From: WTKD01 sp965243525
Lineage (GTDB): Bacteria; Spirochaetota; Spirochaetia; WTKD01
Length of the DNA: 64,000 bases
Assembly: GCA_965243525.1 (NCBI GenBank)
Contig: OZ251568.1
Span: forward strand, 744,001-808,000
Direction of reading: 5' to 3'
Shown here piece by piece: positions 8,344 to 15,559 of the stretch. The first letter of the stretch is position 1. Each line of letters begins with the position of its first letter. Under the pieces are notes generated by a model. It had not been told where the DNA came from and did not search any database. It saw only the letters and a list, made by a program, of their open reading frames with translations. The translations under genes and the position numbers were made by a program.

Positions 8344-9981
8344 TCATGGAAGCACTGGAACAGCAACAAGGGTTGGATGGGAACCAGTTCCCGCATAATT
8401 CCATACTCCCGAGGTAAACTCTCTCCAATCCGAAAGAGCAGCAGACGTTTCTTCATCGATGATGGAACCAAAAATACTTGGAATTGAAATGAAATTTCCA
8501 AGATTATCTTTGACGGTGCTCGCAGATGAAAAATACGCATTTTGATTCGATGCTATAACATTGGTGTAATCACCAATAATCGGTTGCATATCAGAAAAAG
8601 TGTCCACTGTTCGAACGATCTCCGTACGCGCATGTAGTTCCAAAAGGCCTATGTTTTCTCCCGATCCAATAACACCTCCAAGTTTATTCTTGCCACTCAC
8701 CGATGTAATTGCCAAAACATAGAGCAAGCTCGCTGCATTCGTGTTCAGTTGTGGATTGTATACACGCCCGATGACTCCACCTATATTAATACGTCCATCT
8801 ACTGATGCTCTTGATTCAACGATTTGGAAGGTGCTTGTCGTAGCGAGCCCTACAATTCCACCTACATTGTCCTGTCCAGTAACATCACCCCTCCCAAATA
8901 CCTTTTCTACAAATGAATTATTTGTCTCTCCAAAGACTCCACCAACGTAAAACCCTCCCCCTTGCACCCTAGCCTCACTATACAGTTCAGATGCATAGAC
9001 ATTTATCACTTTCCCTGCGATTCCTCCAATAAACTCTCCTCCCTCAATACGACTTGTTCCACTGACAAATATATTTTTTAACTCAGTGGTTGTTGGATTG
9101 CTATCTCCAGACATATAGCCGACCAATGCTCCAACTTCGGTGGTTCCTATGTCTGCCTCATTGAGATCTATTATCGCATCAATCAAATGAATATTTTCAA
9201 GACCCTTGAATCCAGATGATCCCTTGCTTGCAAACGACACATATCCAAACAATCCCTGCCAATCCACAGAGCGCGTGTGGCGTATAGTTAGCCCTTTGAT
9301 TGTATGCCCCTTTCCATCATAGCTTCCGGTGAATGGGTTCTGATTTGTTCCAATCGGGAGAAATCCCTCTGATGAGGTTCCTAATTCTCCTGGTTCTGGA
9401 AAAACAATATCCGTCTGCTGCACATAATCTCCAGCAGGGTTAAGCATAACTGTGGTAAGATCACGCCAAGTGTATATATGCGAGAGCGGAACGGCATCCT
9501 TCACAAACTCTGACTGCGCCACCTCTCTACTCCCATCCATAATGCGCACCGCTATAACAACGTGCTTCACGCCCTCAGGCACCGCATTGCTGATAAGAGA
9601 ATTCCACTCAGCAGTTGTAAAACTCTGCCCACTGCTTCCATCCTGCACCCCCAGATAGGTTGTTGAAGAACTGATTGCCTTGCCCTCAACCGAGAAAACT
9701 TCGGTTCCTGCAGATTCACCAACATCGCGGACTTCCACAGAAATTGAAACACTCAAATCTGCACCTTGGAACTGCGCTGTGTTGAGAGCCAGGAGATATT
9801 CGTTTTCTAGATCAGATCGAGAAAAAACCGCCCGCCCACCTGAAAATGTTTCATGTGATTTATACATGATGGGATCGACATTAGCGAGGCCACCACCTCC
9901 GGATGAAGCTCCGGTATCACAAGAAGTTATGAGTGCTTGAAAAAGGAAGATAACTGCTGCATATTTATATATTAAATCCAT
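8344..9981 (-). CDS. Surface/periplasmic lipoprotein with GLUG-type repeats
   Basis: A 545-residue lipoprotein. The start is ATG 9981 rather than the longer ORF because 'gaggtag' precedes it and the signal peptide 'MDLIYKYAAVIFLFQALITSC' then begins correctly; the final Cys is the lipidation site, followed by a Gly/Ser linker. The first 200 mature residues are beta-rich and unassigned. From about residue 200 come repeated Gly-rich turns of the GLUG kind ('GSYDGKGHTIKGLTI', 'GLFGYV', 'GALVGYMSG', 'GGIAGKV', 'GGVFGE', 'GGIVGLA', 'GGVIGRV'), which normally fold as a beta-solenoid. Such proteins are often cell-surface adhesins or matrix proteins; the ligand is unknown. It is monocistronic, divergent from nqrB. 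Confidence 0.75.
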   Translation of the reverse strand: MDLIYKYAAVIFLFQALITSCDTGASSGGGGLANVDPIMYKSHETFSGGRAVFSRSDLENEYLLALNTAQFQGADLSVSISVEVRDVGESAGTEVFSVEGKAISSSTTYLGVQDGSSGQSFTTAEWNSLISNAVPEGVKHVVIAVRIMDGSREVAQSEFVKDAVPLSHIYTWRDLTTVMLNPAGDYVQQTDIVFPEPGELGTSSEGFLPIGTNQNPFTGSYDGKGHTIKGLTIRHTRSVDWQGLFGYVSFASKGSSGFKGLENIHLIDAIIDLNEADIGTTEVGALVGYMSGDSNPTTTELKNIFVSGTSRIEGGEFIGGIAGKVINVYASELYSEARVQGGGFYVGGVFGETNNSFVEKVFGRGDVTGQDNVGGIVGLATTSTFQIVESRASVDGRINIGGVIGRVYNPQLNTNAASLLYVLAITSVSGKNKLGGVIGSGENIGLLELHARTEIVRTVDTFSDMQPIIGDYTNVIASNQNAYFSSASTVKDNLGNFISIPSIFGSIIDEETSAALSDWREFTSGVWNYAGTGSHPTLVAVPVLP

Positions 9982-10185
9982 AATATTTACTACCTCTATA
10001 AATATACCATCCCTCGTGGAGACCGTCCAGAAATGTCCACATATGCTTTTCTTGTTCAACGATTCAATCCAGATTTCTGTTCAATGCTCAGAATGAGAAT
10101 GGTTTGCATGGCATACTCGATCAGTGTTATTCTAGAACATACAGTTGATCATTATATGATTAACCATTCGGTGTTTGGAGGTTAC

Positions 10186-11166
10186 ATGTTTCAGAAGCAA
10201 AAGATTATGCGGAAGGTGATGTATTCACTTATTCCAGTATATCTCTTTTCTGTGTACCTATATGGCTGGCGAGTGCTGGCAATTTCATTGGTTGTTTTAT
10301 TCTGCGGAGTACTTGCTGAATATATAATGACAAAAAGAAGAAATAAGAAAGTTAGTGAAGCGGTTTTCGTCACTTGTTTTTTGTTTATTTTGTCGCTCCC
10401 CCCAACGACTCCTCTTTGGATTGCGGCGGTTGGGATCGTATTCGGTGTTATTATAGTAAAAGAGGCCTTTGGTGGCTTTGGGCGCAATATATTTAATCCA
10501 GCGATTGGTGGTCGGTTATTCATATACATAACCTTTCCATCGATACTTGCCTTGTCTTGGATGATCCCTGGTGCCTTTGGTCAATCTGGAGTTTTGGCTG
10601 TTGACGCGATAAGCGCTGCAACACCATTGCAAGAGTTTCGACAGGGAATTATTCCTGAGTTTTCCAACCTCTTGTTCGGATTTCGCTCTGGATCAATCGG
10701 AGAAAGTTCCATTCTTCTCATTCTTGCAGCGGCAATATACCTTATCGTCACAAAAACAGCAAATTGGCGGTTGATGCTTTCAACCTTGGTCACTGGGTAT
10801 CTGCTTAGTTTTATATTCATCACCACTGGACTTGTTCCAGGAATAGATCCATCTGCATACACATTCATGCAGGAACTGTATATCGCTCTCTTGTTCATTA
10901 TGTCGGGAAGCTTTTTCTTCTGTCTGGTGTTTATGTGTACTGACCCGGTTACGGCTCCGAACAAGGCGCCGGCCCAATTCATATATGGGGCATTAATCGC
11001 GGTAATCACGATACTTATTCGCACATTCTCGCTTTTTCCCGAAGGAACAAGTTTTGCAATCATCGTGGGGAATACCTTCGCATCATTCTTAGATGAAATA
11101 ATGCCAAAGAAGAAGAAAGCAGCCAGCAAAAAATCTCCAGCAAAGACAGCAAAGGAGGCATCATGA
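10186..11166 (+). CDS. nqrB: Na+-translocating NADH:quinone reductase subunit B
   Basis: An integral membrane subunit (326 residues) with about ten hydrophobic segments. Family motifs are 'PPTTPLWIAAVGIVFGVI', 'KEAFGGFGRNIFNPAIGGR' and 'AISAATPL', where Thr146 matches the threonine that carries covalent FMN. ATG 10186 is chosen because 'ggagg' precedes it by four bases; the longer reading from 10033 adds a non-membrane leader with no ribosome-binding site and would overlap the divergent promoter region. As started here, it lacks most of the N-terminal extension of Vibrio NqrB (about 415 residues). It is the first gene of nqrBCDEF; nqrA, which usually precedes it, is absent here. RnfD is the nearest alternative, but NqrF downstream argues for Nqr. 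Confidence 0.85.
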   Translation: MFQKQKIMRKVMYSLIPVYLFSVYLYGWRVLAISLVVLFCGVLAEYIMTKRRNKKVSEAVFVTCFLFILSLPPTTPLWIAAVGIVFGVIIVKEAFGGFGRNIFNPAIGGRLFIYITFPSILALSWMIPGAFGQSGVLAVDAISAATPLQEFRQGIIPEFSNLLFGFRSGSIGESSILLILAAAIYLIVTKTANWRLMLSTLVTGYLLSFIFITTGLVPGIDPSAYTFMQELYIALLFIMSGSFFFCLVFMCTDPVTAPNKAPAQFIYGALIAVITILIRTFSLFPEGTSFAIIVGNTFASFLDEIMPKKKKAASKKSPAKTAKEAS

Positions 11167-11774
11167 AGCAAAAATTAGCGTATACAATAGTATTTACATT
11201 TATTTTTTCATTTCTTTTCGTCTTTATACTTGCCTTTGTCAATCAATCAACGGCAGCATTTGTTTCGCAAAACAAGGAACTACTCTATCAACGAGCGGTG
11301 CTCGGTGCAGTGGGAATTTCATTTTCTTCTGACGAGGATGCATTACAAAAATATGAATTGATAACCATTGATCGCGTAGATGGCACCGAGGTGTATAGCG
11401 CCGTGCTTGATAATGAAGTGGTTTTTGCAAAGCAGTTTACTGGTGCCGGTCTCTGGGGAACAATCACCGGAGTCTTGGCAGTAAATCAAGATGTTTCAAA
11501 AATTATTGGTCTTCGATTTATGGCACACAATGAAACACCGGGTCTAGGTGGCAGGATAGAAGAAGAATGGTTTCAAGCACAGTTTACCGATGAATTGATT
11601 AAAAATCATTCCCTGCGGGTTGGAAAATCCAAGTCAGGTGATCTTGGCGATGCTGACAAAACAAATGCACAAATTGATGCAATTACCGGAGCAACTCGAA
11701 CAAGCGATGCAATCCGCGTGATATTAAACACTGAATTACCAAAACTAGCTGAGATGATTGGGGGATTGCAATGA
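11163..11774 (+). CDS. nqrC: Na+-translocating NADH:quinone reductase subunit C
   Basis: A 203-residue FMN-binding subunit. One N-terminal transmembrane helix (about 8-28) anchors a periplasmic domain that ends in 'DAITGATRTS', where Thr178 fits the [ST]GAT flavinylation motif targeted by ApbE-type flavin transferases. 'ETPGLGGRIEEEWF' is also a family hallmark. Its ATG overlaps the nqrB stop (ATGA), so translation is coupled. No apbE gene is visible in the window. It is shorter than Vibrio NqrC (about 257 residues), closer in size to RnfG, which has the same fold. Confidence 0.87.
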   Translation: MKQKLAYTIVFTFIFSFLFVFILAFVNQSTAAFVSQNKELLYQRAVLGAVGISFSSDEDALQKYELITIDRVDGTEVYSAVLDNEVVFAKQFTGAGLWGTITGVLAVNQDVSKIIGLRFMAHNETPGLGGRIEEEWFQAQFTDELIKNHSLRVGKSKSGDLGDADKTNAQIDAITGATRTSDAIRVILNTELPKLAEMIGGLQ

Positions 11775-12373
11775 GCAAGGGTATTTTTATTGAAAATGTA
11801 TGGCGGTCAAATCCGATTTTCATGCAGGTTTTGGGGATTTGTTCAGCATTGGCTGTAACCAACCTTCTATCAAATACTTTGATTATGACCATCGGTGTCA
11901 CATTGATTACTGGAATGTCCAGTTTGACTATTTCACTTTTTAAATCCATGATTCCCAGACGGGTACGAATGATCATTCAGGTCTTAACCATATCATTCTA
12001 TGTCATCGTGGTTGATCTATTGCTGCAGGCATTTGTCCCCGAAATTTCAAGAAATCTGGGACCCTATGTAGGGTTGATTATAACCAACTGCATCATCATG
12101 GGGCGTGCCGAAGCCTGTGCTATTTCAAATCCTCCACTCACATCCTTATGGGATGGACTGACAGCGGGATTTGGATATATGGCCGTGCTAATCTGTATCG
12201 CCATTGTTCGCGAGCTATTGGGATTTGGAACCCTTCTTGGGTTTACCATTATTCCATCGAGTATTTTCGTTCCCTGGACAATCATGGTCACCCCACCGAG
12301 TGCGTTTTTCCTATTGGGAATTATCGTATGGATCGTGAAACCTATCTTAAAAAAACAAGGAGTTGACGTATGA
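11771..12373 (+). CDS. nqrD: Na+-translocating NADH:quinone reductase subunit D
   Basis: A 200-residue, six-helix membrane subunit related to RnfE. 'NPIFMQVLGICSALAVT' near the N-terminus, 'YVGLIITNCIIMGRAEA' in the middle and a C-terminal hydrophobic pair are characteristic. In Nqr/Rnf complexes NqrD and NqrE form an inverted pair with a cysteine-liganded iron-sulfur centre; Cys29 ('GIC') and Cys111 ('NCI') are in suitable positions. The start overlaps the nqrC stop by four bases and the end overlaps nqrE by four. Confidence 0.92.
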   Translation: MSKGIFIENVWRSNPIFMQVLGICSALAVTNLLSNTLIMTIGVTLITGMSSLTISLFKSMIPRRVRMIIQVLTISFYVIVVDLLLQAFVPEISRNLGPYVGLIITNCIIMGRAEACAISNPPLTSLWDGLTAGFGYMAVLICIAIVRELLGFGTLLGFTIIPSSIFVPWTIMVTPPSAFFLLGIIVWIVKPILKKQGVDV

Positions 12374-12963
12374 GCCCTGATATTTCAGCAGTGTCATTGT
12401 TAATAGGAGCCATTTTTACCAGTAATATTTTGCTGGCAAACTATCTTGGCATGTGTTCATTTATTGCGATTTCTCGAGACTTCAATTCGTCAAACGGGCT
12501 AGGGATGGCAGTCACCTTGGTGCTAACAGTAACTGGGCTTATCAATTGGCTGATCCTGCGCTTTGTGCTGATCCCACTAGGAATTGTCTATCTGCAATAC
12601 ATCGTATTCATCGTCGTTATCGCCGCTGTTGTTCAGATGTTGGAGATGATTATTGATCGCACTTCACAAGGTTTGTATATGCAACTTGGTATCTATCTGC
12701 CCTTGATTACCGTTAACTGCGCAATTCTTGGCGTTGCATTGTTCATCGAAATTCGACAATACAATTTTTTGCAAACCTTGGTATATTCAGTTGGATCAGG
12801 GCTAGGATGGTGGCTCGCTATCATTCTTCTTGCGGCAATCAGAAAAAAGGTCGACAAGGCGCCGGTCCCCGATGGATTAAAGGGAACCGGTATCACAATG
12901 ATCACAATTGGATTGATGGCGATGGGATTCATCGGTTTTTCAGGAATGCTCGCAGTACAATAG
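12370..12963 (+). CDS. nqrE: Na+-translocating NADH:quinone reductase subunit E
   Basis: A 197-residue, six-helix membrane subunit related to RnfA. It has 'IFTSNILLANYLGMCSF' at the N-terminus and 'LPLITVNCAILGVALF' in the second half, both family hallmarks; the cysteines in them fit the shared Fe-S site with NqrD. ATGA overlap with nqrD and a ten-base gap to nqrF show a single transcript. Confidence 0.93.
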   Translation: MSPDISAVSLLIGAIFTSNILLANYLGMCSFIAISRDFNSSNGLGMAVTLVLTVTGLINWLILRFVLIPLGIVYLQYIVFIVVIAAVVQMLEMIIDRTSQGLYMQLGIYLPLITVNCAILGVALFIEIRQYNFLQTLVYSVGSGLGWWLAIILLAAIRKKVDKAPVPDGLKGTGITMITIGLMAMGFIGFSGMLAVQ

Positions 12964-12973
12964 AAAGGATAAT

Positions 12974-14089
12974 ATGGAAGCAATAATTACATCACTTTAC
13001 ATAGCAGGGATCAGTGCAGTCCTATCAACCCTTATTTATATTACCGATATGATCGTCAACAACTATGGTGAAGTAAACATTGGCGTAAACAACAGATCAA
13101 AGGAATTAGCCGTGAAGGGCGGCGCTTCACTACTCACGACATTGGGTGAACAACGAATCTTTATTCCATCAGCTTGTGGTGGAAAAGGCACCTGCGGTGC
13201 CTGCAAGGTTGTTGTAACCTCTGATATTGGCCCGGTAATGCCAACAGAGACACCTTATCTCACCAAGGAAGAACTTGCAGCATCGACTCGATTGGCCTGT
13301 CAGGTCAAAGTAAAAACAGATATTGAAATAGAAATTCCAGAAGAATTGTTCAATATTCAGCAGTACAATGCAAAAGTTACCCGTATCAAACAGCTTACTT
13401 ATGATATTCGTGAAGTCTATCTTGAATTGCCACAGGATGCTTCTGTAAGCTACAAAGCCGGGCAATACTGCCAATTTGAAGTCCCTCCGTATCGAAAAAT
13501 AAAAGAGGCAACGTTTCGAGCATATTCAATGTCATCACATCCACAAGACAAAAAAGGAGTGGAATTTCTCATCCGCTTGGTTCCCGACGGCATTGTAACA
13601 ACCTACGTACACGAACTACTTGAGGAAGGGCAATATGTCAATATCACCGGACCTTTTGGTGATTTTCATGTACGCGATACCAATGCTGTGATGGTTTGTG
13701 TTGCGGGTGGATCCGGAATGGCACCATTCAAGAGTATCTTTAACGATATGCTCCAACGAAAAACTTTTACTAACCGTGAAATTTGGTATTTTTTTGGCGC
13801 ACTGACCACCAAGGATATGTATTATCTCGATTGGTTGTGGGACTTAGACAAGCAGTATGAAAATTTTCATTTTGTTCCTGCATTATCAAACCCACAAGAA
13901 GGTGAAAAATGGGATGGGGAAATTGGACTGATCACCGATGTTATGGATAAGTTCCTCAAAGAGCAAGTAGGCAAAGAACCTCGTGAAGGATATCTCTGTG
14001 GGAGTCCTGGAATGCTTGATGCTTGTATGGCAGTTATGAAAAAGAATGCCATGGATCCTGAAAGAATATTCTTTGATAAATTCGCATAA
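12974..14089 (+). CDS. nqrF: Na+-translocating NADH:quinone reductase subunit F, NADH-binding flavoprotein
   Basis: A 371-residue electron-entry subunit. An N-terminal membrane helix (about 5-28) is followed by a plant-type ferredoxin domain with Cys68, Cys74, Cys77 and Cys109, then a ferredoxin-reductase domain with the FAD motif RAYS (182-185) and the nucleotide motif 'GGSGMAPF' near 240. It oxidises NADH on the cytoplasmic side and feeds the NqrB-E membrane flavins. 'aaggataat' precedes the ATG. Its presence separates this cluster from Rnf, which uses RnfC and RnfB. It ends the operon, and a strong hairpin follows 16 bases later. Confidence 0.95.
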   Translation: MEAIITSLYIAGISAVLSTLIYITDMIVNNYGEVNIGVNNRSKELAVKGGASLLTTLGEQRIFIPSACGGKGTCGACKVVVTSDIGPVMPTETPYLTKEELAASTRLACQVKVKTDIEIEIPEELFNIQQYNAKVTRIKQLTYDIREVYLELPQDASVSYKAGQYCQFEVPPYRKIKEATFRAYSMSSHPQDKKGVEFLIRLVPDGIVTTYVHELLEEGQYVNITGPFGDFHVRDTNAVMVCVAGGSGMAPFKSIFNDMLQRKTFTNREIWYFFGALTTKDMYYLDWLWDLDKQYENFHFVPALSNPQEGEKWDGEIGLITDVMDKFLKEQVGKEPREGYLCGSPGMLDACMAVMKKNAMDPERIFFDKFA

Positions 14090-14104
14090 GATTTTGTCTA
14101 ACAG

Positions 14105-14135
14105 CGGCGGGACTCTCAGCCTGAGAGTCCCGCCG
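14105..14135 (+). terminator. Perfect 15-bp inverted repeat after nqrF
   Basis: Arms at 14105-14119 and 14121-14135 are exact reverse complements (cggcgggactctcag and its complement), with one base between them, so in RNA the loop must open by a few pairs. The stem is very G+C-rich compared with its surroundings and lies 16 bases after the nqrF stop. No U-run follows ('tatatattcc'), so it may act as an mRNA 3'-stabiliser or pause site rather than a classical intrinsic terminator. Confidence 0.65.
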
Positions 14136-14244
14136 TATATATTCCCCGAGAAAGATTTGATGCTTTTGCTGACTGAAAGACTCGTTCTGCGAAAGACTTG
14201 CACAGTATTACTGACATCCTTCACTATAGTCATAGAATAAGAAA

Positions 14245-14775
14245 ATGATTTGTTCACTCATCGGCGTAAAACACGTTGGAAAATCAACTCTGCTACAACA
14301 GCTCACTAGCCATGGAACTTGTTTTGATCTAGATACCGAAATGCTTACAGAATATACAAAAAACTCATCACAGCGCCATGTGTCAGTTCGCACAATGTAT
14401 CAACAGCTTGGCAATACTGCATTTCATCTTCTTGAAAACCAAATCCTGGATAGGCTATTAAAAAAAATAGACCAAGCCAACAAGGTTGATCTTGCCTTTA
14501 TTGCAACTGGTGGCGGAATTGCAGAGAATTCTGATTCTTTGAGGCTGCTTCAGCAGCACACCACCATCATACACCTCTATCTTGATTTTGAAACAATTTG
14601 GAAACGCATCAAGCGCAAGGGGATGCCTGCCTTTGTTGCTGATAATCCAAGAGATGAGCTACAAGATCTCTTTGAAACTCGCATGCACGTGTACAACGAA
14701 ATTGCTCACTACAACCTTAACGCCGATCTTCCGATAAAAACACAAGTGAAAAAGGTCTTAGAAGTTATTTCCTAA
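14245..14775 (+). CDS. Shikimate kinase-like P-loop kinase
   Basis: A 176-residue protein with the AroK architecture: Walker A 'GVKHVGKST' (7-15), Asp28 and Asp30 in 'CFDLDTE' (substrate/Mg side), 'ATGGGIA' with the GGG loop at 89-91, and a lid arginine (Arg146) in 'FETRMHVYNE'. Shikimate kinase phosphorylates shikimate at O3 in aromatic amino-acid synthesis. One deviation is clear: the usual 'FR..E' substrate-binding motif reads 'FHLLE', so the conserved arginine is His61. The enzyme may therefore have altered activity or a different acid/alcohol substrate. No other aro genes are nearby. The ribosome-binding site is weak (purine-rich 'aataagaaa'). Confidence 0.65.
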   Translation: MICSLIGVKHVGKSTLLQQLTSHGTCFDLDTEMLTEYTKNSSQRHVSVRTMYQQLGNTAFHLLENQILDRLLKKIDQANKVDLAFIATGGGIAENSDSLRLLQQHTTIIHLYLDFETIWKRIKRKGMPAFVADNPRDELQDLFETRMHVYNEIAHYNLNADLPIKTQVKKVLEVIS

Positions 14776-14863
14776 TATCTATAAAAACTTTGCAAGCACA
14801 ACCCATTCTGAAGAATTGACCAACTGAAAAATACTAATGTGCAGCCAAGGCATCGCCTTGAAA

Positions 14864-15559
14864 CTATTCCTCTTTAATCAACAGGCTCGCGCTGTCTAGT
14901 TTAAGTTTCAACGGATCATCGGGAAAAACGTTGTGATCTTTCAATAAATTGAGGTGAACAGAATCATTTTGCGGTTCTAACAACAGAACAACATCAAAAA
15001 ACCCAATAACTTCTGCCACTGAATGGGGAATGTTCATATTGTCTGGGACATCTTCTCGATGAAATGAATTACTCAGCCACACCGCTACCTCAGTTGTTTG
15101 AGCAAAGGAGCGAAGGGTTTCAAGAAACTGTTCATGCTTATTCAAGACCAAATCGTATCCATCAATGATGACAATATCAACATCAAAATTAGCTTTGTTG
15201 ATGAGTGCCTCAATAGTAGTAAAAATATGGTTTGGATCAGTCCGTTGTGACAGGTGCAAAATGACTCGATTTTGTGTTATTTCCCTGTGGATAGTCTCTG
15301 CCTCTTCTGTATTAGAGCTGAGGCTGTGACAGGTGTTCTTATACCACCGCACGATGTGTTCAGCAGTATCACTTAATGAAACATGGATAACATGTTTTTC
15401 CTGCAAAATTTTGTCTACTGACAGGTGTACCACGCAGGCAGTTTTTCCAACACCATGTCGTGAGCAGATAAGTCCAACTTCCCCTGAACTTACCCCATTA
15501 TGTGCTGATTGTTCAAAAATTCGTAGCGCACTTTTCTCTAACAATGCTTCTCGTCTCAT
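14864..15559 (-). CDS. Uncharacterised RecA-like P-loop ATPase coupled to fusA
   Basis: A 231-residue protein with a RecA/KaiC-like nucleotide-binding core: Walker A 'SRHGVGKTA' (33-41), a beta-strand-plus-Asp Walker B 'DVDIVIIDG' (126-134) and 'VAVWLSNS' further on, resembling the sensor strand. I do not recognise a named family. There is no signal peptide or membrane segment, so it should be cytoplasmic. Its ATG is immediately adjacent to the fusA stop (TAA directly followed by ATG), so it is almost certainly translated with EF-G. Relatives with this fold include DnaB-like and circadian KaiC-like ATPases; a role linked to translation is only suggested by position. Confidence 0.7.
   Translation of the reverse strand: MRREALLEKSALRIFEQSAHNGVSSGEVGLICSRHGVGKTACVVHLSVDKILQEKHVIHVSLSDTAEHIVRWYKNTCHSLSSNTEEAETIHREITQNRVILHLSQRTDPNHIFTTIEALINKANFDVDIVIIDGYDLVLNKHEQFLETLRSFAQTTEVAVWLSNSFHREDVPDNMNIPHSVAEVIGFFDVVLLLEPQNDSVHLNLLKDHNVFPDDPLKLKLDSASLLIKEE

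Noticed and set aside
10033..10185. N-terminal extension of NqrB from ATG 10033
   Set aside because: No ribosome-binding site precedes it, the extra residues do not resemble any NqrB N-terminus, and ATG 10186 has 'ggagg' in front.
10581..11171. 196-residue ORF on the minus strand
   Set aside because: It is antisense to nqrB, where membrane-protein codon bias often produces long open mirror frames.
10186..14089. Rnf complex instead of Nqr
   Set aside because: The last gene is a ferredoxin-FAD-NADH protein of the NqrF type, and no RnfB or RnfC gene is present.
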